Shown here: positions 49,165-57,533 of the stretch, one piece after another
Layout: each line of letters starts with the position of its first letter
How positions within the stretch are numbered: position 1 is the first letter of the stretch
From: JACRLV01 sp045863555
GTDB lineage: Bacteria > Planctomycetota > Phycisphaerae > UBA1845 > Fen-1342
DNA length: 64,000 bases
Direction of reading: 5' to 3'
Assembly: GCA_045863555.1 (NCBI GenBank)
Contig: BTUU01000010.1
Span: 1 to 64,000, forward strand
The notes under the pieces: model-generated
The model's input: only the letters and a program-made list of their open reading frames with translations
Told to the model about the DNA's origin: nothing
The model's database searches: none
Program-made: the position numbers and the translations under genes

Positions 49165-50850
49165 ATGGTCCCTCCAGCCCCATTGCACGACGTCGATCGG
49201 CCTCTCCGCGCAGGTCTCCTCGCCCTCGCCGCCTTCCTCGTCGCCTTCGTCCTCTACGCCCTCACCGCCGACGGCGGGCCGCAGTGGCAGGACTCCGGCG
49301 AGATGCAGATCCGCATCCTCACCGGCCAGCTCGACAACTGGCGCGGCCTCGCACTCGTCCATGCCCCGCACTACTACCTCGGCCGCGTTTCTCTCGCGCT
49401 GCTCCCCGGTGTCGAGCCCGCCCGCGCGATCACGACGATCGCCAGCGGCCTGCCCGCGGCCATCGGCATCGCCTGTATCGTCGCCGCGATCGCGATCGTC
49501 ACGCGCAGCCGCCTGGCCGCGATCCTCGGCGGCGCGATGCTCATGCTCTCCCATACCTATTGGCAGCACGCGACGGTCACGGAGTGCTACGGCGTTACGA
49601 TGGCGTGTCTTGGCGCTGAATGGCTCTGCCTGGCGATGTTTGCTCGGACCGGGGAGACGCGCTGGCTGGCGGCGATGGCCGCGGCGAACGGCTTCGGCAT
49701 CACGAACCACATGCTCGCGGCCCTCGCGACGCCGGCCGGTGCGGGGTTGACGCTTTGGGCGGCGTCGAAGAGCAAGATGCCGGCGCGGCTCGTCTCGACG
49801 GTGGCGCTCGCATGGCTGGTCGGCCTCGCGCCGTATCTGGCGATGATGAGCGTGAAGGCGGAGGAAATCGGCGTCGCGGGCGCGGTGAAGTCCGCGCTGG
49901 TCGGCGAGTATGGACCGAAGGCGATGAACACGGCGCTCGAGGCGCGGGATCTCACGCTCGCGGCCGGCTACGTCGCATACAACTTTCCGAATCTCGCGCT
50001 CCTGTTCGCGGTGATGGGCTTGGTATCGCGCCGCTGGCCGGGCGTGTTCCGCTGGACGGTCGCCGCGCAGTTTTCGGTGTTCCTGATCTTCGCGGTGCGA
50101 TACAAGGTCCCTGACGCATATGCGTTTTTCTTCCCGGCGTACATGGCGATCGCGGTGCTTGCGGGGCTCGGAATCGCGAATCTCAGAGGGAATGGTCGGC
50201 TGACGAAACCGGCCATTGGCCGGTTCCACACCTCCGAGTCGGCCGGCGCTGACTTCGCGGCGCGGTCGACGGTTCCAGAGACACTTCCGCCGCACGACCG
50301 ATCGACTCGGCCGCTTGGCCAATCGACGGCGCGGGCGACTCTGATCCTGGTGGCCGCCTTCACAGCGTTCTGGCAGCCGCTCGTCTACGTCGGCGCGGCG
50401 AAGGTGCTTGAAAGCCGCGGCCTGTTCGCGTCGCTGGTCGGAAACAAACCGTATCGCAACGGCTATACGGCGTTCTTTCTGCCGTGGGGCTGCGCGCGCG
50501 ATTACGCGTGGAAACTCAACGATCGAGCCTTCGAGCTGGCCGGACCGGATGGCCTGATTTTGCTCGAAGACGAGATGGCCGAATTCAGCCTGCCCTATTC
50601 GCAATTGACCCGCGGAGCGCCGACCGGTGTCACGATCCGCGTTCTGAAATGGCCGGAGGATGAGCGGTTGAGGCCGCAGGAAGCCGTCGCACGCGACGAG
50701 CTGGTGCGTCGGTTCCTCGAAGAGCGAAAGCCGGTCGTCCTCATGCCCCGGGACCGCGACCGGCCGGACCCGGTCATCGACGGCGTCGAGTGGCGGCGGG
50801 TCGAGGATTTGTACATCGCGACGTCGACCGCGACATCGCCCGCTCCGTAG
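49165..50850 (+). CDS. DUF2723 membrane protein (putative glycosyltransferase)
   Basis: A 561-residue polytopic membrane protein. The first outer loop has WQDSGEMQIRI, the Asp-Ser-Gly-Glu motif typical of DUF2723, a family related to GT-C transferases. About eleven membrane segments follow to residue 345, then a soluble C-terminal part. A stretch at about residues 345-385 (NGRLTKPAIGRFHTSESAGA and following) includes an in-frame copy of the palindromic repeat and looks like an inserted low-complexity segment. The start is the ATG at 49165, although a TTG nine codons earlier is possible. Role: addition of a sugar on the outer face, inferred. Confidence 0.78.
   Translation: MVPPAPLHDVDRPLRAGLLALAAFLVAFVLYALTADGGPQWQDSGEMQIRILTGQLDNWRGLALVHAPHYYLGRVSLALLPGVEPARAITTIASGLPAAIGIACIVAAIAIVTRSRLAAILGGAMLMLSHTYWQHATVTECYGVTMACLGAEWLCLAMFARTGETRWLAAMAAANGFGITNHMLAALATPAGAGLTLWAASKSKMPARLVSTVALAWLVGLAPYLAMMSVKAEEIGVAGAVKSALVGEYGPKAMNTALEARDLTLAAGYVAYNFPNLALLFAVMGLVSRRWPGVFRWTVAAQFSVFLIFAVRYKVPDAYAFFFPAYMAIAVLAGLGIANLRGNGRLTKPAIGRFHTSESAGADFAARSTVPETLPPHDRSTRPLGQSTARATLILVAAFTAFWQPLVYVGAAKVLESRGLFASLVGNKPYRNGYTAFFLPWGCARDYAWKLNDRAFELAGPDGLILLEDEMAEFSLPYSQLTRGAPTGVTIRVLKWPEDERLRPQEAVARDELVRRFLEERKPVVLMPRDRDRPDPVIDGVEWRRVEDLYIATSTATSPAP
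50204..50232 (-). repeat. Dispersed palindromic element, copy 4, inside a coding sequence
   Basis: On the minus strand it reads AGGTGTGGAACCGGCCAATGGCCGGTTTCG. It matches copy 2 and is inverted relative to copies 1 and 3. It sits in frame within the DUF2723 gene and encodes part of a hydrophilic loop (KPAIGRFHTSE). Confidence 0.85.
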
Positions 50851-50874
50851 TGTTGCCGGGCGCCGAGGTGGATC

Positions 50875-51276
50875 GTGTCGTCCGTCGAAAAGTGCCCGCA
50901 CTGTAGCTACGACGCCCGCGGAAACACCGGCCCGACCTGCCCGGAATGCGGCGGCGACACGCGCGACACGAGAAGACCGGACATTGTCCGGCTGTTCATC
51001 GGCGTCACGATCGTGTGCTGGGTTCCGGTCGTCGCCTCGATCCCCTTCGCGATGGGCGGCTGGCAGTATCACTCGGCGGCCATCGCGCTGCTGTTCCTGA
51101 CGTTTCCGGCCGCCATCTTTTCCACGTTTGCGATCGTGCTCGGTGCAATGCGCCGGTCGCAGGACGAGCGACGGTCGCGGGGCTGGGTCACGGCACTGAT
51201 TTTCCTGGTCTGTGCGTGGACGGCCGTCGCTATGGCCGGCTTGATCATCGATATTGCGGGTCTACTGAGTGACTGA
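50875..51276 (+). CDS. Zinc-ribbon small membrane protein
   Basis: A 133-residue protein. A zinc ribbon of two CxxC pairs is at about 7-27 (KCPHCSYDARGNTGPTCPECG), followed by three membrane segments. The start is GTG at 50875. It lies 24 bp behind the DUF2723 gene. The same design (ribbon then membrane segments) occurs at 22574, 54122 and 60781. Function unknown. Confidence 0.8.
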   Translation: MSSVEKCPHCSYDARGNTGPTCPECGGDTRDTRRPDIVRLFIGVTIVCWVPVVASIPFAMGGWQYHSAAIALLFLTFPAAIFSTFAIVLGAMRRSQDERRSRGWVTALIFLVCAWTAVAMAGLIIDIAGLLSD

Positions 51277-51319
51277 CCGCGGTCCGCAAGTCATAAGCAT
51301 GACACCGTAGTCTGAGAAT

Positions 51320-51380
51320 GGTGGGCTGAGCCCACCCTACACTGTGCACTGTGCATTGTGAACTGTGCACCGTGCACTGA
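51320..51380. repeat. GTGGGC palindrome and GTGCACTGTGCA tandem motif
   Basis: GGTGGGCTGAGCCCACC (51320-51336) is a third copy of the palindrome found near 35066 and 35103. It is followed by a degenerate tandem of ACTGTGCACTGTGCATTGTG style (51340-51380). It lies 16 bp before a GT4 gene. Confidence 0.65.
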
Positions 51381-51395
51381 TCGAGGCTTGAACCA

Positions 51396-52625
51396 ATGCA
51401 CGTCGTCTACATCCACCAGCACTTCAGCACTCGCAAAGGCGCCACCGGCACGCGCTCGTACGAGATGGCCCAGTGCCTCATCGACGCCGGCCACAAGGTC
51501 AGCATGGTCACCGGCGTCAGCGAGGCGACGATGAACGTCTTCAAGACGACGAACCGGGTCGAGAAGATCGACATCGACGGCATCGACGTCTACTGCATCT
51601 CCGAGCCCTACTCGAACAAGATGGGTTTCTGGCGGCGCGTGCGGGCGTTTCAGCGATTTGCGAACAAATCCGCCGAAGTCGCGACGGCGACCGGGGCCGA
51701 TCTGGTTTTTGCGACATCCACGCCGCTTACCGTGGGCATTCCCGGCATGAAGGCCGCCCGGCGGCTGAAGGCCCCGTTCGTGTTCGAGGTCCGCGACCTC
51801 TGGCCGGAGATGCCGATCGCGATGGGCATCATCCGGAACCCGCTCATCAAGTGGTACACGCGGCGGATGGAACGGAACATCTATGCGGCCGCCAGCCGCA
51901 TGATCGCACTCTCGCCGGGCATGGTCGAGGGCGTGGTGAAGGTCGGCTTCCCGGCCGAGAAGATCGCGATGATCCCGAACTCGTGCGATCTCGACCTCTT
52001 CCGGCCCGACCCGACGCCGCTGGATGACGCGCGTTTCGGGCCGCCGGGTGATTTCCGGCTCGTTTTCACCGGGGCGCACGGCAAGGCGAACGGCCTCGAC
52101 GCGGTGCTCGACGCGGCCGCAGAACTCGTCCGCCGCGGCGAAAAAGGCATCCGCTTCTGCTTCATCGGCCAGGGCAGCGAGCGCGACCGGCTCGTGCAGC
52201 GCAGCAAGGATGAGGGAAGCGATCGCATGATTTCGTGGCAGACGTTCGTGCCGAAAGAGGAACTGGCCCGGATTCTGCCGCGGATGGATGCGGGGATGAT
52301 GATCCTCGCGAACCACCCCGGCTTTTACTACGGCACGTCGCCGAACAAGTTCTTCGATTACATCTCGTGCGGCATCCCGGTGCTGAACAACTATCCGGGC
52401 TGGGTCGCGGGCATGCTTGAGAAGCACCGCTGTGGCGTCGTCGTCCCCCCGGGCGATGCGAAGGCGTTTGCCGATGCCTGCGTCTGGATGCGCGATCACC
52501 GGGGGGAATGCGAGGCCATGGGCCCGCGCGGCCGGGCTCTGGCGGAGGCGGAATTCGACCGCAAACGGCTGGGCGGCGAGTTCGTGAAGTGGCTCGAAGC
52601 GGCCTACGAGGAGAGCCGGCGGTGA
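51396..52625 (+). CDS. WbuB-like family 4 glycosyltransferase
   Basis: A 409-residue GT-B enzyme. The N-terminus (MHVVYIHQHFSTRKGATGTR) and the segment FVFEVRDLWPEMPIAMGI are the hallmarks of the WbuB/WcaI-type subgroup, which transfers amino-deoxysugars such as L-fucosamine. The donor domain has VFTGAHGKANGLDAVLDAA and FFDYISCGIPVLNNYPGWV. It is the last gene of the locus that looks connected to polymer synthesis. A 118-bp repeat-bearing gap separates it from the zinc-ribbon gene. Start ATG at 51396. Confidence 0.9.
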   Translation: MHVVYIHQHFSTRKGATGTRSYEMAQCLIDAGHKVSMVTGVSEATMNVFKTTNRVEKIDIDGIDVYCISEPYSNKMGFWRRVRAFQRFANKSAEVATATGADLVFATSTPLTVGIPGMKAARRLKAPFVFEVRDLWPEMPIAMGIIRNPLIKWYTRRMERNIYAAASRMIALSPGMVEGVVKVGFPAEKIAMIPNSCDLDLFRPDPTPLDDARFGPPGDFRLVFTGAHGKANGLDAVLDAAAELVRRGEKGIRFCFIGQGSERDRLVQRSKDEGSDRMISWQTFVPKEELARILPRMDAGMMILANHPGFYYGTSPNKFFDYISCGIPVLNNYPGWVAGMLEKHRCGVVVPPGDAKAFADACVWMRDHRGECEAMGPRGRALAEAEFDRKRLGGEFVKWLEAAYEESRR

Positions 52626-52762
52626 TTCGCCGCAGTGCGCCATCGCGTGCAATTCCGGTATAGAATCGCGGTTGTTCGGTGCCGGAAACTCCCCAGACTG
52701 GGAGCGGACATGGATCGCGCCCGCGTTCGGCGCGCCGGCGTCCGTTTGTGCGAGGATGGAAC

Positions 52763-53086
52763 ATGCGATTCAGGGTGGTAGCCGCGTCATCCGCGGCGAT
52801 GGCGGCTGTGTTCGGACTGGCCCTCATGCTCGGCGGCTGCCCGACGACCGACAATGGAAACACGAACGGCAACGGAAATGACAACACGAACGAAGCTGCC
52901 GCCAGCGCCGAACGGGGGCGGCTGAAGTTCGACGCCGAATGTTCGGCGTGCCATCCGGCGTCGTACGTGGCCCCCTTCCGCGATCTCATCGTCAATGATC
53001 TCGGCATGCTCGGTCCCACGAAGGAGGGGATTGTGCTGACGGACCAGGAAGTCGCCGATCTGAAGGAGTACCTCGCGGGTATCTGA
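52763..53086 (+). CDS. Cytochrome c-like lipoprotein with Asn-rich spacer
   Basis: A 107-residue exported lipoprotein. The signal peptide ends in LMLGGC (lipobox), then an Asn/Gly/Asp-rich spacer (DNGNTNGNGNDNTNE) leads to a small haem-binding domain with CSACHP (CxxCH) and LTDQEVADLKEYL near the end, the usual helix before the C-terminus. The Met ligand may be in LGMLGPT. Presumably carries electrons at the outer face of the inner membrane or in the periplasm. The upstream frame extends 28 codons, but the ATG at 52763 gives the signal peptide. A strong terminator follows. Confidence 0.82.
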   Translation: MRFRVVAASSAAMAAVFGLALMLGGCPTTDNGNTNGNGNDNTNEAAASAERGRLKFDAECSACHPASYVAPFRDLIVNDLGMLGPTKEGIVLTDQEVADLKEYLAGI

Positions 53087-53112
53087 CGATCGGCTCGTCA
53101 AAAAGAACACGA

Positions 53113-53153
53113 CAGGCAACGCGGGTTCGCCCTCGCGTTGCCTGCTTGTTTTT
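53113..53153 (+). terminator. Rho-independent terminator
   Basis: An 11-bp perfect stem (CAGGCAACGCG at 53113-53123 with CGCGTTGCCTG at 53134-53144), 10-base loop and TTGTTTTT tail. It lies 27 bp after the stop of the cytochrome c-like gene and probably closes the preceding transcript. Confidence 0.9.
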
Positions 53154-53258
53154 ATCCGGTACGCGGGGCGGCACTGCGGGGCGTCGAGGCCGAAGCGGCC
53201 CGGCCCATGACCGCCAGGCGCGCGTCCGGCAGGTCCTCCGGCCCACCGGTGCGCGTCG

Positions 53259-53912
53259 TCAGGGAGAAATTCGCTCGCCGCTCACGGGATACTGGTCCGC
53301 TATCGTCCCGAGGCTCGGGGCTGCGCCGCCGGTGAAGTCGATGAAGTAGCCGAGCTGACCCGTGAGCGTCGCATCCGCTGTCGTGCCCCAGGCGTAGAGG
53401 ATCGCCCGGCCGAGATAGAGCTGACGGAACCGGACGTCCACCACGACCGCGATGGCGAAGCGCTCTCCGAGCTGTACGCCGTACGAGGCGCTGTGGAACA
53501 CGATTCCAGGCAGTGTTGTATTCGTCCACGCGCCGCCTACGGGCACGTCCTCGCCGTAAAACTCCGCGAGAAAATAGCGATTCTCGCTGACCCGCACCAT
53601 CTCGCCGCCGGCGCCGAAATGCACGAGGAACACACGCTCGCCGGCCGGGGGGCGCGGGAGTGCGTCGCCGTTCAGCAGCCCGCCGTAGGGCCCCGGGTCG
53701 GACGTGGGCGCAGCGTCTTCACCGGCGGGGTCGGGAGTGCGGATGATCGACCACACGCTGTCCGCGAAGACGGCCGGCCCGGAATTCGCCGCGGCCGCCG
53801 TGCGGGCGGCAGCGGTCGTGGCGACGTCGAAGGTCTCCGGCAGGCTGGGTGCGCCCTCACAGCCCAGGATTGCCAATGCCACTGCGGCGATCAGTCCAGG
53901 ACGGACAATCAT
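53259..53912 (-). CDS. Lipoprotein of unknown function
   Basis: A 217-residue lipoprotein: signal peptide with lipobox LAILGC (Cys at about 17). The mature part is beta-rich (ERVFLVHFGAGGEMVRVSEN, TTLPGIVFHSASYGVQLGER, FRQLYLGRAILYAWGTTADATL). No family recognised. The upstream frame is longer, but only the ATG at 53912 gives a clean signal peptide. It is divergent from the zinc-ribbon gene at 54122. Confidence 0.7.
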   Translation of the reverse strand: MIVRPGLIAAVALAILGCEGAPSLPETFDVATTAAARTAAAANSGPAVFADSVWSIIRTPDPAGEDAAPTSDPGPYGGLLNGDALPRPPAGERVFLVHFGAGGEMVRVSENRYFLAEFYGEDVPVGGAWTNTTLPGIVFHSASYGVQLGERFAIAVVVDVRFRQLYLGRAILYAWGTTADATLTGQLGYFIDFTGGAAPSLGTIADQYPVSGERISP

Positions 53913-54121
53913 GGATGCTCCTCTGGAAGTGACCGGAGGATGATCCCCCCGCTGCCGGGCTCCGGTCAATGATGTACAGGAAATACGTCGCCGGGCGAGC
54001 GAATCTGTCATCGGTGAGCCGAAAAACGAGCGAGTGGCACGCGACGGCGGCCGATGCCCGATCCAGCCGGTATGATGCCGCGGTGCGGAGAGCGGCTCCG
54101 CGAGACTGGTTGCGAGGGATC

Positions 54122-54337
54122 ATGGAGTCGACCTGGAAGTGCGCCCACGCGGACTGTGGGCATGAGAATCCGATGAGTGCGGCCTATTGTGAGCAGTGCG
54201 GCCGCACGCCGCCGCCGCCGAAAACGCTGCGCGAGGCGGCGGCCCGGGAACGGTCGCGAAGCATCCTGAACTTTTACATCTACATCTGGGTTCCGGTGCT
54301 GATCGTGATCATCGTGTTCTACCTGATTGCCGGTTGA
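54122..54337 (+). CDS. Zinc-ribbon single-pass membrane protein
   Basis: A 71-residue protein. Residues 5-30 hold a zinc ribbon (KCAHADCGHENPMSAAYCEQCG, four cysteines), followed by a basic helix and one membrane segment at the C-terminus (FYIYIWVPVLIVIIVFYLIAG). A C-tail-anchored ribbon protein with unknown role. The upstream frame has Arg-rich shadow only. It precedes metF by 71 bp. Confidence 0.75.
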   Translation: MESTWKCAHADCGHENPMSAAYCEQCGRTPPPPKTLREAAARERSRSILNFYIYIWVPVLIVIIVFYLIAG

Positions 54338-54408
54338 CCGTCGGCGGATGGCCGTGGAAAGGCCGGACGTGGGCCAGGTCCGGGGTCGCACTTCACACGA
54401 GGAGCCTG

Positions 54409-55311
54409 ATGCGCATTCGAGAACTCCTGGGCGTGGGACGCCCGAGCATCTCGTTCGAGTTTTTTCCGCCGAAGGACGACGCGGGCTTTGACGCGCTGCG
54501 GGAGGCGCTGGCCGCGCTGCGCGAGCTTCGGCCGACGTTTGTCTCGGTGACGTACGGAGCGGGCGGCAACCTGCGGGGCAAGACGATCGAGCTGGTGTCG
54601 CACATCAAGCGCGACTACGGCATCGAGGCGATGGCGCACCTGACGTGCCTGGGCGCATCGCGTGACGAGCTGCGCGGCGTTCTGGCGGGTCTGGCGTCGA
54701 ATGGCGTCGAGAACGTGCTGACGCTGCGCGGCGATCCGCCGCGGGGCGCGGCGGGTTTCGAGCCGCATCCGGAGGGGTTCCGATACGCCAGCGAACTAGC
54801 GGCGTATGCCCGGCAGCACTTCCGCTTCTGCATGGGCGGGGCCTGTTACCCGGAGAAGCACCCCGAGGCGGCCAGCATGGAGTCGGACCTCGAAAACCTG
54901 CGTCGAAAGGTGGATGCGGGCTGCGAGTTCCTGATCACGCAGCTTTTCTTTGATAACCGGCATTACTACGACTTTGTCAGCCGCGTGCGGGCGATGGGCA
55001 TTTCCGCGCCGATCATTCCCGGCATCATGCCGATCACGAATGTCGCACAGGTCGAGCGGTTCACGAAGATGTGCGGCGCGTCGATCCCGGCGGAACTGCT
55101 GACCGAGCTGCGCCGCTTTCAGGATGACCCAATCGCCGTGCAGCTCCTCGGCGTGTCGCACGCGACGGCGCAGTGCCTGGAATTGCTCCAGCGCGGCGCG
55201 CCGGGCATCCATTTCTATACACTCAACAAGTCCCCGGCGGCCCGGGCGATTCTGAAGGGCATCCAGACGGCGTTTCCGCCCGCGCTGACGCCGGCGGGCA
55301 CCTGGATCTGA
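54409..55311 (+). CDS. metF: Methylenetetrahydrofolate reductase
   Basis: A 300-residue FAD enzyme of the one-carbon pathway: reduces 5,10-methylene-THF to 5-methyl-THF for methionine synthesis. The hallmark FEFFPPK (about residues 16-22, catalytic Glu), NVLTLRGDPP (Asp region), and QLFFDN (about 183-188) are intact. Length is standard for the bacterial single-domain enzyme. The ATG at 54409 follows a GAGGAG site. It lies 14 bp before a GT-C-like gene and 2.2 kb from a cystathionine gamma-synthase-like gene, together suggesting a methionine-related neighbourhood. Confidence 0.96.
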   Translation: MRIRELLGVGRPSISFEFFPPKDDAGFDALREALAALRELRPTFVSVTYGAGGNLRGKTIELVSHIKRDYGIEAMAHLTCLGASRDELRGVLAGLASNGVENVLTLRGDPPRGAAGFEPHPEGFRYASELAAYARQHFRFCMGGACYPEKHPEAASMESDLENLRRKVDAGCEFLITQLFFDNRHYYDFVSRVRAMGISAPIIPGIMPITNVAQVERFTKMCGASIPAELLTELRRFQDDPIAVQLLGVSHATAQCLELLQRGAPGIHFYTLNKSPAARAILKGIQTAFPPALTPAGTWI

Positions 55312-55325
55312 AGGATGACTGACCT

Positions 55326-56579
55326 TTGACCCGGCTCCGGCAGCCTGCGATCGTCCTCGGGCTTGTCGCGCTCGCGCTGCGGCTGGCGTGGGCCATCGCG
55401 GCGAACGTGCAGCACGGCTCCCATCTTCAATACCCCGACGAGGAGCTGCACTGGCAGATCGCGACGCACCTGGCTCGCGACGGCGAGTTCCGCACGGATG
55501 ACGGGCGGCAGGCGGCGCGGATGCCGCTCTACCCGCTGCTGCTCGCGCCGCTGGCGGCGCTGGGCGCGAGCGGCGTCGCCTTCGCGCGCGTCGCGCAGGC
55601 GCTGCTCAGCGCGCTGGCGGTCGCGGTCGGCGTGCGGCTCGCGGACGGGGCACTCGGCCGGCGCGCCGCATGGCTCGCCGGCGTCCTCCTCGCGTTTGAC
55701 CCGTACTCGATCTTCTTCTCGGCCCTGCTGCTCACAGAGACACCCTTCGTCCTGGCGGCGCTGCTGCTCATCGCGCTCGGCTGGCGATTGTGGGTCGCCG
55801 GCGCGTCGAAGGATGAGACCGAGCCGTCCCGGAACCTCTCGCTCCTCGTCGGCCTGGCCGCGGCCGCGACGCTGATGATCCGGCAGTCGGCTGTCGGCTG
55901 GATTGCCCTGTTTCTGCTGGTGATCGCCCTCGCGCATCGGGACAAATGGCTCGGGCTATCGCGATTCGTGGGCCAGGCGCTGATCGTCGCCCTGGCGATG
56001 GCGCCCTGGGGGCTGCGGAACATGGCCGTGGTCGGCGAGTTCGCATGGCTCAGCGCCAACGGCGGGGTCACGCTCTACGACGCCCAGGGCCCGCAGGCGG
56101 ACGGGAGCAGCGATCAATCCTTCCTCGCGGCGATGCCCGAACTTCACGACCTGACCGAGATGGAGCAGGATGCGCTGCTGAGCCGGTACGCGCTGGATGC
56201 GATGAAGGCCGATAAGGCGCGCGTCGCGCTGCTCGCGTGGAAGAAGCTCGCTCGAATGTGGAACCCGGCGCCGAACGCCGAAGGGCACAACGCGGGACTT
56301 ACGGCGTGGGTCAGCTCGATCTACACGCTCGTGGTCGTCGCGCTGGCGCTCGCGGGCTGGGCCAGCGCCGAGCGGCGGCGGGCGGCCCCGGGCGGAGAGC
56401 CGGCCCTCGCGGCCGTGCGGTTCCTGCTGTTGCCCGTGCTGCTCTTCACGCTGCTGCACTGTCTGTACATCGGGAGCGTGCGGTACCGCGTCCCGCTCAT
56501 GCCGATGCTGGCCGTCGCCGGGGCGGCGGTCGCGACGCGCGCGTCCGTCACTGCACCGGCTCATTCGCGTCATAGGTGA
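55326..56579 (+). CDS. GT-C-like membrane glycosyltransferase (PMT_2/ArnT-like)
   Basis: A 417-residue polytopic membrane protein with about ten hydrophobic segments. The first outer loop has YPDEELHWQIA, the acidic motif of ArnT/PMT-type transferases that use polyprenyl-phosphate sugars, and PLYPLLLAPLAAL marks the next segment. It would act on the outer face of the inner membrane. TTG start. It lies 14 bp behind metF and overlaps the convergent pseudopilin gene by 32 bp. Substrate unknown. Confidence 0.8.
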   Translation: MTRLRQPAIVLGLVALALRLAWAIAANVQHGSHLQYPDEELHWQIATHLARDGEFRTDDGRQAARMPLYPLLLAPLAALGASGVAFARVAQALLSALAVAVGVRLADGALGRRAAWLAGVLLAFDPYSIFFSALLLTETPFVLAALLLIALGWRLWVAGASKDETEPSRNLSLLVGLAAAATLMIRQSAVGWIALFLLVIALAHRDKWLGLSRFVGQALIVALAMAPWGLRNMAVVGEFAWLSANGGVTLYDAQGPQADGSSDQSFLAAMPELHDLTEMEQDALLSRYALDAMKADKARVALLAWKKLARMWNPAPNAEGHNAGLTAWVSSIYTLVVVALALAGWASAERRRAAPGGEPALAAVRFLLLPVLLFTLLHCLYIGSVRYRVPLMPMLAVAGAAVATRASVTAPAHSRHR

Positions 56580-57363
56580 ATTTGCGGATGCGGTCGCGCA
56601 GCGTGTAGGGCGCGCCGGGGTCGATCTTGCGCAGCTTCTGGATCGCGCCGCGGCCGTCGAAATACATCGCGGTGATTCCGCCGGGGTGGCGGTCGTCGTT
56701 GGCGATGCGGGGCTGGAGGGCCAGCGGCATGTGGTTGGCGATGAACACGTCTGTGTATACGCCCCAGTTTCCGCTGGGCGGCGCGGGCATGAGCGCGTGG
56801 GCCTCGGTCACGTAAATCAGCTCGGTCGGCGAGACCCGGCCGAGCTTGCCGAGATTCGTGAATTCGGCCCGCCGGGTATCGCGAGCCTCGTTGACGGGGC
56901 CGGGGCCGACGGTGCCGCTGATCCAGTCGGACGGGCGTATTGGGTAGGGGATGACGAAAGCGTTGACGACGTAATCCTGCACCTGGGCCGGTTCGGGGAA
57001 GTCGGGGCACTGGAGGATCTTCGTCCGCGCACAGAGCTGCTGGAATTCCAGCGTGCGCAGCCGGCCGGTGGCGGGGTCCCACAGCTCGTTCGTCGTGGCT
57101 TGCTGGTCGAGGTAGGGCTGGAGCATGGCCACGAAGTGCATCCGGCCGTCCTGGTTCTCGGCTCTGACGACCGTCTCGCGATTGGCCTGGGCGTAGAGCA
57201 TGGCCGCGTGGCCCATGGAGCGCATGTTGGTGAGACAGACGGTCTGGCGGCCCTGGCGGCGGGCGCCGTTGAGGGCCGGGAGAAGGATGGAGATCAGGAG
57301 CGCAATAATCGCCACGACCACCAGGAGTTCGATGAGCGTGAATGCGGCTCTTCCGGTTTTCAT
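56548..57363 (-). CDS. Type II secretion/type IV pseudopilin-like protein (planctomycete type)
   Basis: A 271-residue protein whose N-terminus GRAAFTLIELLVVVAIIALL is a prepilin-peptidase and methylation site. The Phe after cleavage becomes the N-terminal residue and the following ~22 residues form the hydrophobic helix. The large C-terminal domain and the segment DDRHPGGITAMYFDG (about 222-236) are characteristic of the abundant planctomycete pseudopilin family. The job is likely in a secretion or pilus-like machine. It overlaps the convergent gene by 32 bp. ATG at 57363. Confidence 0.9.
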   Translation of the reverse strand: MKTGRAAFTLIELLVVVAIIALLISILLPALNGARRQGRQTVCLTNMRSMGHAAMLYAQANRETVVRAENQDGRMHFVAMLQPYLDQQATTNELWDPATGRLRTLEFQQLCARTKILQCPDFPEPAQVQDYVVNAFVIPYPIRPSDWISGTVGPGPVNEARDTRRAEFTNLGKLGRVSPTELIYVTEAHALMPAPPSGNWGVYTDVFIANHMPLALQPRIANDDRHPGGITAMYFDGRGAIQKLRKIDPGAPYTLRDRIRKFTYDANEPVQ

Positions 57364-57533
57364 GCACTCTCCAACGGCGCGCAGGCCCGCGGCGGCGACG
57401 AATCGGTGGCTTGTCGGTCGGCCCTCGGCACCCGAATTGCTAGTGATATCTTAGCACCGGTCCCGGCCCGGACAACGAAATCCGCGCCCGCGGACCCCCC
57501 CCCGCGCCATTTCGCGCAGCCGGAGGACCAGCC

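Noticed and set aside
53304..53460. Hairpin-like segments near the end of the lipoprotein at 53259
   Set aside because: No T run follows and the sequence is explained by the coding strand.
57490..57505. Run of Cs before the PLP enzyme
   Set aside because: Homopolymer runs of this size are common in GC-rich DNA or sequence artefacts; no function is suggested.
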